Position numbers and translations under genes: made by a program
The notes under the pieces: generated by a model
What the model was told of the DNA's origin: nothing
The model's input: only the letters and a program-made list of their open reading frames with translations
Databases searched by the model: none
Assembly: GCA_937911045.1 (NCBI GenBank)
Contig: CALEPX010000076.1
Coordinates: forward strand, 1-18,403
DNA: 18,403 bases
Source of the DNA: an uncultured Fretibacterium sp.
GTDB taxonomy: Bacteria > Synergistota > Synergistia > Synergistales > Aminobacteriaceae
Reading direction: 5' to 3'
Shown: positions 6,941 through 13,845 of the stretch, piece by piece
Layout of the letters: each line of letters starts with the position of its first letter
Numbering within the stretch: the first letter of the stretch is position 1

Positions 6941-9037
6941 ATGTACAAAAAGTTTTTTAGTATCGCAATGCTTATCGCGCTTTTAATCAGCGTGTCGGCG
7001 TTGTCCGTTTCAGCACTTGACAACATCGAAACTGACGGTAAATATACCGTCGTTACGGTCGAAAGTCAGGGCGAAAACCGTTTGGAAGCCATTGAGAGCG
7101 GATTAGTTGAGGCTCTGCGTCTTGCTTCAGGAAGTTTCATCGATTCAAAAACCGAACTCAACAACGACGAACTCACCGAACGCATAATCGCTTATTCACG
7201 CGGCTCAATCGCAAAATACGAAGTCCTTATGGCTGACGATACAAAAGCGGCTGAAGGAATTTACTCACTCAAATTGAAAGTTTGGGTCGAAAGTGATCTG
7301 CTGCGTGACGGAGTGAAAATCACAACAAACAAAACTTCAAAGGTCGCGTTCAAAAAATCCGACTTAAAGCCCGAAAAAGATGATTTGAAAGTCGCCGCGC
7401 TCGAAAACAAAGACTCAATGGCAGAAACTAACAAATCCAACACCGCGTCAGGGGTTGAAGCCCTTTCGGCAATGCTTGAACGTTACAATCCCGAAGATTT
7501 CATCAGCATTAAAGTCGTCGGAAAGGTTACGCCCGTCAAAGGCAAAGAAGCCGAAGATTTATGTCAGGTTCTCGTTGAAGTTTCTTTCAATGACAGCCTT
7601 TACAATGATGCTTTTATTCCTGACCTGAAACAGGTTCTTGACTCAATCGCGGCAAAAAAGAAAGATATTCCGCTCACGAAACAACGCGACATTCTTCGCG
7701 GCATAGTCAATAAAAAAGGCGCGCCTATGGCAGACACAAGCGTTGTAATGTACAGCGCAGGATTGAAAGATAATGAATTTCAGCTTGCGGTTTATGACAA
7801 GCCCGACCGTTTCGGCTGTCGTTTATATTCGTTCAAGAAAGAAGACGCTGATAAAATCTTAAATAATTCTGACAGTCCGCTTGCTAAATTCAGAAGCCGT
7901 ATTGCGAAATTAAAAGGTTTCGAGATTGAGCTTCTTGATGAGAACGGCGAAATCGTTTCGACTGAAGAGCAGAAAATTACGCTCCCGTTCCTGCTCACCG
8001 ACAGCGTAATTCGTAATAACGTCTGGGCTTTTCACCCGTCAATTATGAATTACATGGGAATGTATCACTATGTTCCGCTTTACATCGAGAATAAAACCGT
8101 TACGCTTCCCCTGCGCTTTGAGCTTCCGAAAGAATTTCAGGACATCACGGCGGAAATTAATACAAAACTCGTTTTTGAAGACGATTTTGCAGATGCCGCA
8201 GTCAAGACAAGAAACGCTCTTCACAACGCCGCGATTAATTATCTCACTCAAAAAGCAAATAAAGCCGATTTTGATTCTGGTGTTGAAGTTGAATATCCGT
8301 TAGCTCAAGTTGCTGTTGACTGCTTTGAAGCGAACGAAGTACTCAACACTAAAGGTCTTTTGCTTGACGAAACTATCGACCGTCTCGCGGAACTTCGCAA
8401 TAAAGGAAATCACACGGCATTTTCTGCTACGGCTTTAAGACTTGAACTTGAAACCCAAAATTACGAAAATCAGAAAAAATGCGTTCCTTATCTCACACAG
8501 GCGGCAATGGTTAACCCTGAAGAGATGATTCGCATAGGCGAAGTTCAGGAGCAAGGCTTCTATGACGTTAAGCCAAATCCCAAACGCGCTGATTCTTATT
8601 ACAAAGAAGGCACAAGAATTTTATCGTTGCTCGCGTCTCAGGGACTTCCGTCTGCGGCTGTTGCGCTCGGTCATGTTTACATCGAGGGGCTTGGCACTAA
8701 ACAGGACATTCCGAGAGCTGAAAGATATTACAAGTTCGCAGAGAAAGCCGGCTATGAAGCTCCCGAATATTGGGTTTGGAAACATTACGGCGTTACGCTT
8801 CGTCAGGTTACAATCACTGAAGAGTTGAAAAAGGACTACAGTTTTAACAAAAACAACGCGAAAACCTGCATGTATCTTGTGCGCGAGAAAGAGTATGCCC
8901 ACTTCGCCGACGACGGTAAAGCTTATTCTTTATTTAACATTCAGAGCAACATCGTTGCTGCCACCTTACAAGCAGACAATCTCCGTTGGCTGCGTTTCTA
9001 TACAAATAACGGCATAAGGAAGTTCGAGTCAAAATAA
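6941..9037 (+). CDS. Large exported protein: FlgT/LPP20-like N-domain, shared core, C-terminal Sel1-like repeats
   Basis: The 698-residue product has a signal peptide to about residue 25. Residues about 31-120 (VESQGENRLEAIESGLVEAL...GIYSLKLKVWV) are clearly paralogous to residues 27-115 of the PDZ protein at 684-2141. The core also matches: MLERYNPEDF here against MLDRYKPEDF there, SFNDSLYNDAFIPDLKQVLD against SFNEKLYKEAFVPDLIQVLD, and a shared FHPSI/VHPSI segment. After the core the proteins diverge: this one has a helical region with Sel1-like repeats, best seen at about 548-608 (ASQGLPSAAVALGHVYIEGL, then AERYYKFAEKAGYE). Start support: GGAGG, 8 nt upstream. It is the last gene of the cluster and is followed by a strong hairpin. 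A scaffold role in the envelope is inferred. Confidence 0.85.
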   Translation: MYKKFFSIAMLIALLISVSALSVSALDNIETDGKYTVVTVESQGENRLEAIESGLVEALRLASGSFIDSKTELNNDELTERIIAYSRGSIAKYEVLMADDTKAAEGIYSLKLKVWVESDLLRDGVKITTNKTSKVAFKKSDLKPEKDDLKVAALENKDSMAETNKSNTASGVEALSAMLERYNPEDFISIKVVGKVTPVKGKEAEDLCQVLVEVSFNDSLYNDAFIPDLKQVLDSIAAKKKDIPLTKQRDILRGIVNKKGAPMADTSVVMYSAGLKDNEFQLAVYDKPDRFGCRLYSFKKEDADKILNNSDSPLAKFRSRIAKLKGFEIELLDENGEIVSTEEQKITLPFLLTDSVIRNNVWAFHPSIMNYMGMYHYVPLYIENKTVTLPLRFELPKEFQDITAEINTKLVFEDDFADAAVKTRNALHNAAINYLTQKANKADFDSGVEVEYPLAQVAVDCFEANEVLNTKGLLLDETIDRLAELRNKGNHTAFSATALRLELETQNYENQKKCVPYLTQAAMVNPEEMIRIGEVQEQGFYDVKPNPKRADSYYKEGTRILSLLASQGLPSAAVALGHVYIEGLGTKQDIPRAERYYKFAEKAGYEAPEYWVWKHYGVTLRQVTITEELKKDYSFNKNNAKTCMYLVREKEYAHFADDGKAYSLFNIQSNIVAATLQADNLRWLRFYTNNGIRKFESK

Positions 9038-9064
9038 AGACCGTCTCGTCTGACCTATAAAACG

Positions 9065-9090
9065 CCCCTGAGCGTAAAACCGTTCAGGGG
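9065..9090. terminator. Bidirectional intrinsic terminator between convergent genes
   Basis: A 10-bp stem, CCCCTGAGCG against CGTTCAGGGG with one G:U pair and a 6-nt loop (TAAAAC), lies between the cluster end at 9037 and the minus-strand gene ending at 9107. The minus-strand side is followed by CGTTTTATA; the plus side by a pyrimidine-rich but not pure T tract. Confidence 0.75.
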
Positions 9091-9106
9091 ATCATTCTTC
9101 TCTCAG

Positions 9107-9325
9107 TTATTCATCATCAGTAGAATCTTCCTCACCGCCCTTAGGGTCATATTCCTCTTCTGGGAACTCTTCTTTGAAATCGCAATTATTACAGTACACA
9201 GTGGTCTTGAACACGGTATCGCTGATTTGCACAGTGTCATAATCTAAATTATCGCTTCCGCATTTTGGACACTCAGAATAGTATGTCTTGGGTTCGTAAT
9301 CTTCTTCAAAATACTCATCGAACAT
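9107..9325 (-). CDS. Small acidic zinc-ribbon protein
   Basis: With the ATG at 9325 the protein has 72 residues; this start is preferred because AAGGTGAG lies about 9 nt upstream, whereas the longer frame opens only with a TTG and no ribosome site. C19-P-K-C22 and C45-N-N-C48 form a classic four-cysteine zinc ribbon. Both ends are rich in Asp and Glu (EYFEEDYEP and EEDSTDDE). There is no signal peptide, so it is cytoplasmic. Such proteins often bind nucleic acid or act as adaptors, but the strong negative charge argues against simple DNA binding. It converges on the exported cluster and shares its terminator. No named family is recognised. Confidence 0.75.
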   Translation of the reverse strand: MFDEYFEEDYEPKTYYSECPKCGSDNLDYDTVQISDTVFKTTVYCNNCDFKEEFPEEEYDPKGGEEDSTDDE

Positions 9326-9439
9326 TTTAAGTCTCACCTTCTTTGGTCTTGAAATTAATTTTGAATATTTTAACAATTAAAGAGATATATAGTCAATCCA
9401 CAACCAATCCTTTTGTCGTTAAATCATCAAAGATTTTTC

Positions 9440-9676
9440 TTACGCAAAACTTCTGACACTAGCAAATAACGCAGGTTCAGTATCATGCAAAATATCAACT
9501 AAAACTTTATAATCCCAATATTGTATGCCGTTGATGCCTTGATAAATTTTTTCAGCCAGTCTGCTGTGATAATAAACGTCCATAGCTTTCTCTAACGGAA
9601 TTTTATTTTGTTCGGCGATACGCGCGATTATCCGTTCTTCCAAACGTTCCCTGTAATTTTGTTGGCTCTTCCGCAA
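9440..9676 (-). CDS. Small hypothetical protein (78 aa)
   Basis: The frame opens with TTG and has only a weak upstream ribosome site, so the true 5' end is uncertain; it may be shortened by the transposase remnant that stops 15 nt upstream. The sequence is helical and charged: LEERIIARIAEQNKI, then AMDVYYHSRLAEKI, then a GIQYWDYKVLVDIL segment and a DTEPALF end. I have a general memory of short cytoplasmic proteins with this Y-x-S-x-L...GI-x-Y-x-D...EP-x-LF pattern, often near toxin-antitoxin or KilA-like genes, but cannot name the family. No membrane segment or metal site is seen. Confidence 0.55.
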   Translation of the reverse strand: MRKSQQNYRERLEERIIARIAEQNKIPLEKAMDVYYHSRLAEKIYQGINGIQYWDYKVLVDILHDTEPALFASVRSFA

Positions 9677-9691
9677 ATTTCCGTATTATTC

Positions 9692-9937
9692 CTAAACTCT
9701 CAACATAAGTTTAGCCGCCAAAAGTCTATACCCACACCTGCCGTACATAGTTCGCTTTAACATTTTCAGCTTATTATTTATTCCCTCAACAAATCCGTTG
9801 GAAAGTGGTGATGATACCGCATTCTTAATTGCTTCAAGGTCTTTCTCCATACTCCTTGCTAACCTATTTATCAGCTTTTCCCTAGTTATGTTTACCAAAT
9901 GTCCGGAATGCGAATGATATGCGTTTGGATATTTCAT
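9692..9937 (-). pseudogene. ISL3-like transposase remnant (C-terminal piece)
   Basis: Only 81 residues are open, against roughly 400-500 for an intact ISL3-type transposase. Residues about 40-78 (SSPLSNGFVEGINNKLKMLK, then RTMYGRCGYRLLAAKLML) match the last part of the DDE_Tnp_ISL3 domain, including the E of the catalytic DDE in the SNG-x-x-E-G-x-N-x-K motif. The first 25 residues do not look like transposase, and no ribosome site precedes the ATG, so the piece is probably not expressed on purpose. No terminal inverted repeats could be paired around it. It shows that an ISL3-type element was once here, 553 bp from the MITE at 10490. Confidence 0.75.
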
Positions 9938-9961
9938 AAATAGTTAGCACAAGCATAATAA

Positions 9962-9979
9962 ACATCAGAGACATCAGAG
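9962..9979. repeat. 9-bp tandem duplication
   Basis: ACATCAGAG occurs twice in direct tandem, just upstream of the ribosome site of the gene at 9994. It could be slippage or a footprint of element excision; significance is unknown. Confidence 0.5.
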
Positions 9980-9993
9980 ATTGAGGTATTTTC

Positions 9994-10500
9994 ATGAAGA
10001 AAAAATTTTACTTAGGAATATTAATAGTTTCTGTTTTATTCCTTATTACGCCAATTATTGATACTTCAGAAGCTTCTGAAAAAATAGAACTTGGAGAATC
10101 AAGTTCCGCTGTTCAGATAAGTAATAAAATTCTTGCAACTCTCAAGAATATAGATGGGTTAATTTATCAAGTAGGAAGTCGTGGTGTTGGAGTAAAAGAA
10201 TTTCAAAGTTTGCTAATTAATAGCGGTTACACATCAATTGGAAAAGCGGATGGTCGATATGGAAATAGGACAGCCACCGCTGTTACGAAATTTCAAACGT
10301 CTGCTAAACTTCCTGTTACCGGCAAATCCGATGTTATTACACAATTTATGCTTGTTCTCCAAAACAATTCATTTGTTCGTAATGGAAATGTCTACACTGC
10401 AAAAAAACATAATTGCGTTGTAATTTTTTGGTCTGAGAAAGCGTTTTATATCGGGGTCACAAATGATGCTGGCGATTTTGTTGTGGGGCAGACTGTCTGA
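9994..10500 (+). CDS. Exported peptidoglycan-binding-domain protein, 3' end altered by MITE
   Basis: The 168-residue product has a signal peptide (MKKKFYLGILIVSVLFLITP, cleaved near residue 28). A PG_binding_1-type three-helix domain spans about 60-122: GSRGVGVKEFQSLLINSGY, DGRYGNRTATAVTKFQ and LPVTGKSDVIT. The rest has no recognised enzyme domain. GAGGT lies about 6 nt before the ATG. The last codons (Thr-Val and the TGA stop) lie inside the left inverted repeat of the MITE at 10490-10628, so the native C-terminus was probably longer or different. In this family the domain usually anchors a catalytic or adhesion module to the cell wall; that module may have been lost. It could also be a stand-alone wall-binding protein. 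Confidence 0.75.
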   Translation: MKKKFYLGILIVSVLFLITPIIDTSEASEKIELGESSSAVQISNKILATLKNIDGLIYQVGSRGVGVKEFQSLLINSGYTSIGKADGRYGNRTATAVTKFQTSAKLPVTGKSDVITQFMLVLQNNSFVRNGNVYTAKKHNCVVIFWSEKAFYIGVTNDAGDFVVGQTV

Positions 10501-10628
10501 AAACTCCCCAAATCGACAAAAATCGGAGATCTTTTTACTAGGGGAAGAGACGGAAAATGTGTTAGAGAGGCTTTCTCATTGTTCTTAATTTTCTGACAAC
10601 TCTTGAGCTTTTAGTTTTCGGACAGCCT
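10490..10628. mobile_element. MITE-like element, complete copy (139 bp)
   Basis: Imperfect 16-bp terminal inverted repeats: AGACTGTCTGAAAACT at the left, and AGTTTTCGGACAGCCT at the right, which reads AGGCTGTCCGAAAACT on the other strand. The element has no transposase. It matches 18275-18403 at 119 of the 129 positions that can be compared. The flanks GTGGGGCA and TGGGGGGA agree at only 5 of 8 positions, so no clean target duplication is evident. The left end supplies the stop of the gene at 9994, and the right end supplies the last 13-14 codons of the gene at 10585-10821. It lies exactly at the change from AT-rich to GC-rich DNA. Confidence 0.85.
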
Positions 10629-10821
10629 GGGGGGATGTCAAAGCGCTGGGCGTGAGGTACTCTCTGAAAAAAGCCTCCCATGCCTTCGGGGAGGGAAACA
10701 TGGCCATCAGCTCTTTCTCCCGCGCATGGTAGTTCTCCGGGGTGATGTGGTGCTCATAGAGATACTTGCGCAAGGGCTCATCGGTCAGAACCCTCGCGTA
10801 TTCGTTTCTGAGAGATCCCAT
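10585..10821 (-). CDS. Small hypothetical protein, C-terminus encoded by MITE
   Basis: The start at 10821 is chosen because a perfect AAGGAGG lies 7 nt upstream; the longer frame to 10884 has no such support. The product is 78 residues, cytoplasmic and helical: MGSLRNEYARVLTDEPLRKY, then ENYHAREKELMAMFPSPKAW. About 64 residues come from GC-rich DNA. The tail KLKAQELSEN and the stop come from the MITE right inverted repeat, so the native protein was probably longer. I do not recognise the family. A possible promoter lies at 10894-10921. It is transcribed away from the tannase-like pseudogene. Confidence 0.55.
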   Translation of the reverse strand: MGSLRNEYARVLTDEPLRKYLYEHHITPENYHAREKELMAMFPSPKAWEAFFREYLTPSALTSPQAVRKLKAQELSEN

Positions 10822-10893
10822 CCGGATGCCTCCTTCAGTCATCGCGGTGCAAAGGACGTTTTTAAGAACCATGAAACAGTACAAACCATGTCT

Positions 10894-10921
10894 ATTTTAG
10901 CATTTTCAGGGCTTTATTCAA
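10894..10921 (-). promoter_or_regulatory. Possible sigma70-type promoter for the gene at 10585-10821
   Basis: Read on the minus strand: TTGAAT (10921-10916), a 16-nt spacer, TAAAAT (10899-10894), about 75 nt before the chosen start. Reasonable matches, but no other support. Confidence 0.35.
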
Positions 10922-10963
10922 AGAAGTATGATGACAAAAAACTGAGAAAGGCGATAGGAAAAG

Positions 10964-11733
10964 ATGAAACACACAAGACAGATCTCTTTGGCGTGCTACG
11001 CCAGACCTGCTCTGGCGGCAAAGAAGGAGAAAAAGGAAGAAATCTTTCCGCCCTCCGGCAACCTGGCGTTTTCCGACGCAATCACCCGGGAGCTGAACGT
11101 CACCGTGGATGGGGAGCCTCTGAAGGTCACCCAGTATGAGGACTACCATCTGGCAGATCCCCTCTCCACCGAGCAGCGCATCAGTGTCTATGTGCCGGAG
11201 ACCGCGACCAAGTACTCCTTGGTCATCCTCTGCGTGAACAACTCCGGCTGGATGGCTAACAGCTATGCCAGCCGCACCAAGGTGAATCAGGATGACCCTG
11301 ACACTGTGGGAGAATATTCCAGCAAGGACGACAAGGACAAGGCGGGCATGATCCTGTCCAGGGGCGCGGACATCAAGGCCGTGATCCGCTATCTCAGGCA
11401 GAACGACGACCTTCTGCCTGCGGGAGACCTGGACCCCATCGTCATTACGGATACATCAGGGGGCGGCGCGCTCTCGACCCTGATCACCTCCTCCGGCGAC
11501 AGCACGGACTTTCTGCCCTATCTCTGAGTGATCAGGTGTACGCGGTCATCGCCTACTGCCCCATCACCGACCTGCCACACGCGGATGCTGTATACGAGTA
11601 CGTGCACGCTGCTCTGAAAGACGTGGAACTCAATGCAGGCACCGACGACAAGGCCAGGGTTAGCTATACAGCCAACGCGGGAACCGTGAACGAGGAGGTC
11701 TATAGAACTGGAAACTCCACCGCAACGCAATAG
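10964..11733 (+). pseudogene. Decayed subtype B tannase-like esterase
   Basis: The first frame (10964-11527) reads LAFSDAITRELNVTVDGEPL, ISVYVPETATKYSLVILCVN, NNSGWMANSY and IVITDTSGGGALSTLI. A second frame (11533-11733) continues with YAVIAYCPITDLPHADAVYE. From memory of subtype B tannase-like alpha/beta hydrolases, which hydrolyse gallate esters, these blocks are collinear with the family. The nucleophile elbow should be G-T-S-G-G-G and reads DTSGGG here, the Ser being kept. About 30 residues with the YGARSRG region are missing between KAGMILSRG and ADIKAVIRYLRQND. The join at LPYL/DQVYAV has a frameshift and a further loss. The 3' half is absent, and the N-terminus lacks a convincing signal peptide. 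A weak AGGA precedes the ATG. It is very unlikely to be functional. Confidence 0.75.
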
Positions 11734-11758
11734 AGTTCCACTTGACCTTTATTGATTC

Positions 11759-11797
11759 TTTGATCAGTGTGTCTGATTATCAAAAGTCAGGTTTTTT
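11759..11797 (+). terminator. Weak candidate terminator after the tannase pseudogene
   Basis: TTTGATCAG and CTGATTATCAAA can pair with a 3-nt bulge, and a run of six T (11792-11797) follows eight bases later. The bulge and distance make it a weak call. Confidence 0.3.
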
Positions 11798-11856
11798 CTG
11801 TATGAGACGCGCTTACCCCATTGCGCCTAGGAAATCCGGATGCCAGTGATCTCTTA

Positions 11857-12663
11857 TTACCGTCCGTCCCGCAGGAACGCATCAACCTCCACCTTCATTT
11901 TCGCATACCTTTCCTGAACCTCTTCTCTGGAAAAGCATATGTCCATCATCCGGTGCAGGAAGCCTTGCTCCACCGCTCGATGACGGGCTGAGACAGATTC
12001 CAGGCCGAAACACAAGGCAATGTGCGCCATGTGATAGTCTGCAGGACTCACGCGCCGGGAATAATCCGCCAAGGTGTGCTGGTAAAAGGCAGCTTCGATA
12101 TCTGGCGATATGTCGCCGGACAGCAGTGTCTCCAGCGTGCAGCCGTAGTTGATCTCCCAGCCGCTTTCCACGATCGTACGAAAGATGTCCAGCTGGTCAG
12201 CCTCGCGTATGATCCTGCAAAAGAGCAGCTCTCGCGCTGTCAGATCGTTCGGAAGGTGGAAGTCACTGTGATGCAGGACCGCCATCTCCATGACACGCCG
12301 GTCCTCCGGGCATATCTGATCGAAATTGGGAATGATGTCGTCGATCATCCGATAGGTGAAAAGCAGTCGCGCACCTAGGCGAGCATGGTTGAAGCGGTCG
12401 GAATCGTCCAAGCTGCGTGTCGAAACCGCCTGACCGAACCGGGCAAAATCGTGCAGTTCACCGATGACCCAAGCCATATTCCTGTCATAGTCGCTCAGCC
12501 CCATGTGACTTGCGATCCTGAGACAGTTCTCCGCCACGGCCCGGGTATGAATCATCTTCAAGTCGCACATCTGGCGGATCTCGCCTCGCGTGACATTGTA
12601 CATGCCATAGAAATCTTCACAGTTTTCCAGAATGGTTGTCGTATCAAACCGATAATCGCTCAT
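11857..12663 (-). CDS. HD-domain phosphohydrolase-like protein
   Basis: The 268-residue protein carries an HD superfamily metal site: H39 (KMIHTRAV), H71-D72 (GELHDFARFGQ), H93 (FNHARLGA), H131/H132 (VLHHSDFH) and D156 in READQLDIF. This is the full set expected of an active HD hydrolase acting on phosphate esters such as nucleotides. There is no signal peptide, so it is cytoplasmic. Its start overlaps the MFS gene stop by 4 nt (ATGA), so it is the third gene of a coupled operon: aminotransferase, transporter, HD protein. Codon use is GC-rich like its two partners. The substrate cannot be told; the context suggests nucleotide or sugar-nucleotide metabolism, by inference only. Confidence 0.85.
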   Translation of the reverse strand: MSDYRFDTTTILENCEDFYGMYNVTRGEIRQMCDLKMIHTRAVAENCLRIASHMGLSDYDRNMAWVIGELHDFARFGQAVSTRSLDDSDRFNHARLGARLLFTYRMIDDIIPNFDQICPEDRRVMEMAVLHHSDFHLPNDLTARELLFCRIIREADQLDIFRTIVESGWEINYGCTLETLLSGDISPDIEAAFYQHTLADYSRRVSPADYHMAHIALCFGLESVSARHRAVEQGFLHRMMDICFSREEVQERYAKMKVEVDAFLRDGR

Positions 12664-13829
12664 GGGCGATTTTCCCTCCTTCGTATCATCAAATAGGCAA
12701 GCTCAAGCAGTCCCAGGTTCAGCAGCGCAAACAGCAGCAGATAGAAGGGCATGATGCGGATGCCAGAAAGGAGCTGCAAGTGTCCGAATACCATGGGCAT
12801 GAACGTGCTGCCCACATAAGCTGCAGCCATTTGCAGTCCAATAACCGCCGCACTGAAGCGCTTTGGAAAGTTGACGGGAGCCATGTGCTGTATGCCGGGA
12901 AACACCGGCCCCATGCCTGTACCGATCAGACCAAAGCCGACGGCAGTGACCACGTAGTGAACCCCGGGGAGAGCCACCAGAATAATGCCAGCCAGTTCCA
13001 CGACAATGCCCCAGCGGATCGTGCACCGGTCTCCCAGACGATTGGTAATCAGCCCGGAAATGACCCGCCCCACCATCAGACCGAAGAATATCAACGCGCC
13101 AAAGGACGCCACGGTATCCTTGCTCAGCTCCGGCCGCGTGTCCGCGAAATAGCTGGAGGTCCAGACATAGCAGGTCGCCTCGCAGGAGCAGTAGGCAAAG
13201 AACGCCGCCAGTGTCGGAAGCACGCCCGGAACGCGCAGGGTCTCTCGAAGCGTCGCCACACCCTCCAGCTTGTTCCTGTCATCGCCGCTTCCATTCCCCT
13301 TGCGCCAAAGCGGCAGGGAGAGGATACACACCAGCAGAATCCCAAACTGTATAAAGGAGGTCCAGCGGTAGCCCTCATGCCATGTAGCGCGCCTAAGAGC
13401 CAGTGCCATGATGTTGGGGCTGATGATCGCGCCGAGTCCGTAAAAGCAGTGCAGGAAGTTCATGACCGATCCGGAATAGTGGTTGGCGATGTAGTGGTTT
13501 ACCGCTGCGTCGATGGCTCCGGCTCCAAGCCCATAGGGAATCGCCCATAGAATCAGCATATAGAAGTGCCGGGAGAACGAGAAGCCCAGTATGCCGATGA
13601 TCGTCAGCAGAATGGAGTACACGACAATCCATTTTGTATGGACTTTGCGAATTATCGACGGACTCAGCAGCGCGGAAATGATGGTCATGAAGGATATGGC
13701 CATAAACACATAGCCGGCATAGGACGACGGTACTCCCAGTTCTGCCTGCATCACCGGCCAGCCCGCCCCCAGCAGGGAATCGGGAAGCCCGAGACTCATA
13801 TAGATCAAATACATGACCGCCAGCAGCAT
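12660..13829 (-). CDS. MFS transporter, FHS/FucP-like
   Basis: The 389-residue protein fits a 12-helix major facilitator. Hydrophobic segments run through the length, with a charged break near the middle (about residues 175-195, PLWRKGNGSGDDRNKLEG) as expected between the two six-helix halves. Patterns such as GLPDSLLGAGWPVM at the start, and AAVNHYIANHYS followed by MNFLHCFYGLGA, resemble the fucose/glucose-galactose permease branch (FHS family). The start is well supported by GAGGAGG, about 6-7 nt before the ATG. It is preceded by the aminotransferase (16-nt gap) and overlaps the HD gene. The family predicts symport of a sugar or similar small molecule; direction and substrate are unknown. 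No frameshift or lost helix is seen. Confidence 0.88.
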   Translation of the reverse strand: MLLAVMYLIYMSLGLPDSLLGAGWPVMQAELGVPSSYAGYVFMAISFMTIISALLSPSIIRKVHTKWIVVYSILLTIIGILGFSFSRHFYMLILWAIPYGLGAGAIDAAVNHYIANHYSGSVMNFLHCFYGLGAIISPNIMALALRRATWHEGYRWTSFIQFGILLVCILSLPLWRKGNGSGDDRNKLEGVATLRETLRVPGVLPTLAAFFAYCSCEATCYVWTSSYFADTRPELSKDTVASFGALIFFGLMVGRVISGLITNRLGDRCTIRWGIVVELAGIILVALPGVHYVVTAVGFGLIGTGMGPVFPGIQHMAPVNFPKRFSAAVIGLQMAAAYVGSTFMPMVFGHLQLLSGIRIMPFYLLLFALLNLGLLELAYLMIRRRENRP

Positions 13830-13845
13830 GATGTTTCCTCCTCTT

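Noticed and set aside
10483..10635. Target-site duplication around MITE copy 1
   Set aside because: Flanks GTGGGGCA and TGGGGGGA match at only 5 of 8 positions and are G-rich, so chance cannot be excluded.
10726..11139. 137-codon + strand frame
   Set aside because: It is antisense to the 10585-10821 gene at one end and out of frame with the tannase-like sequence at the other.
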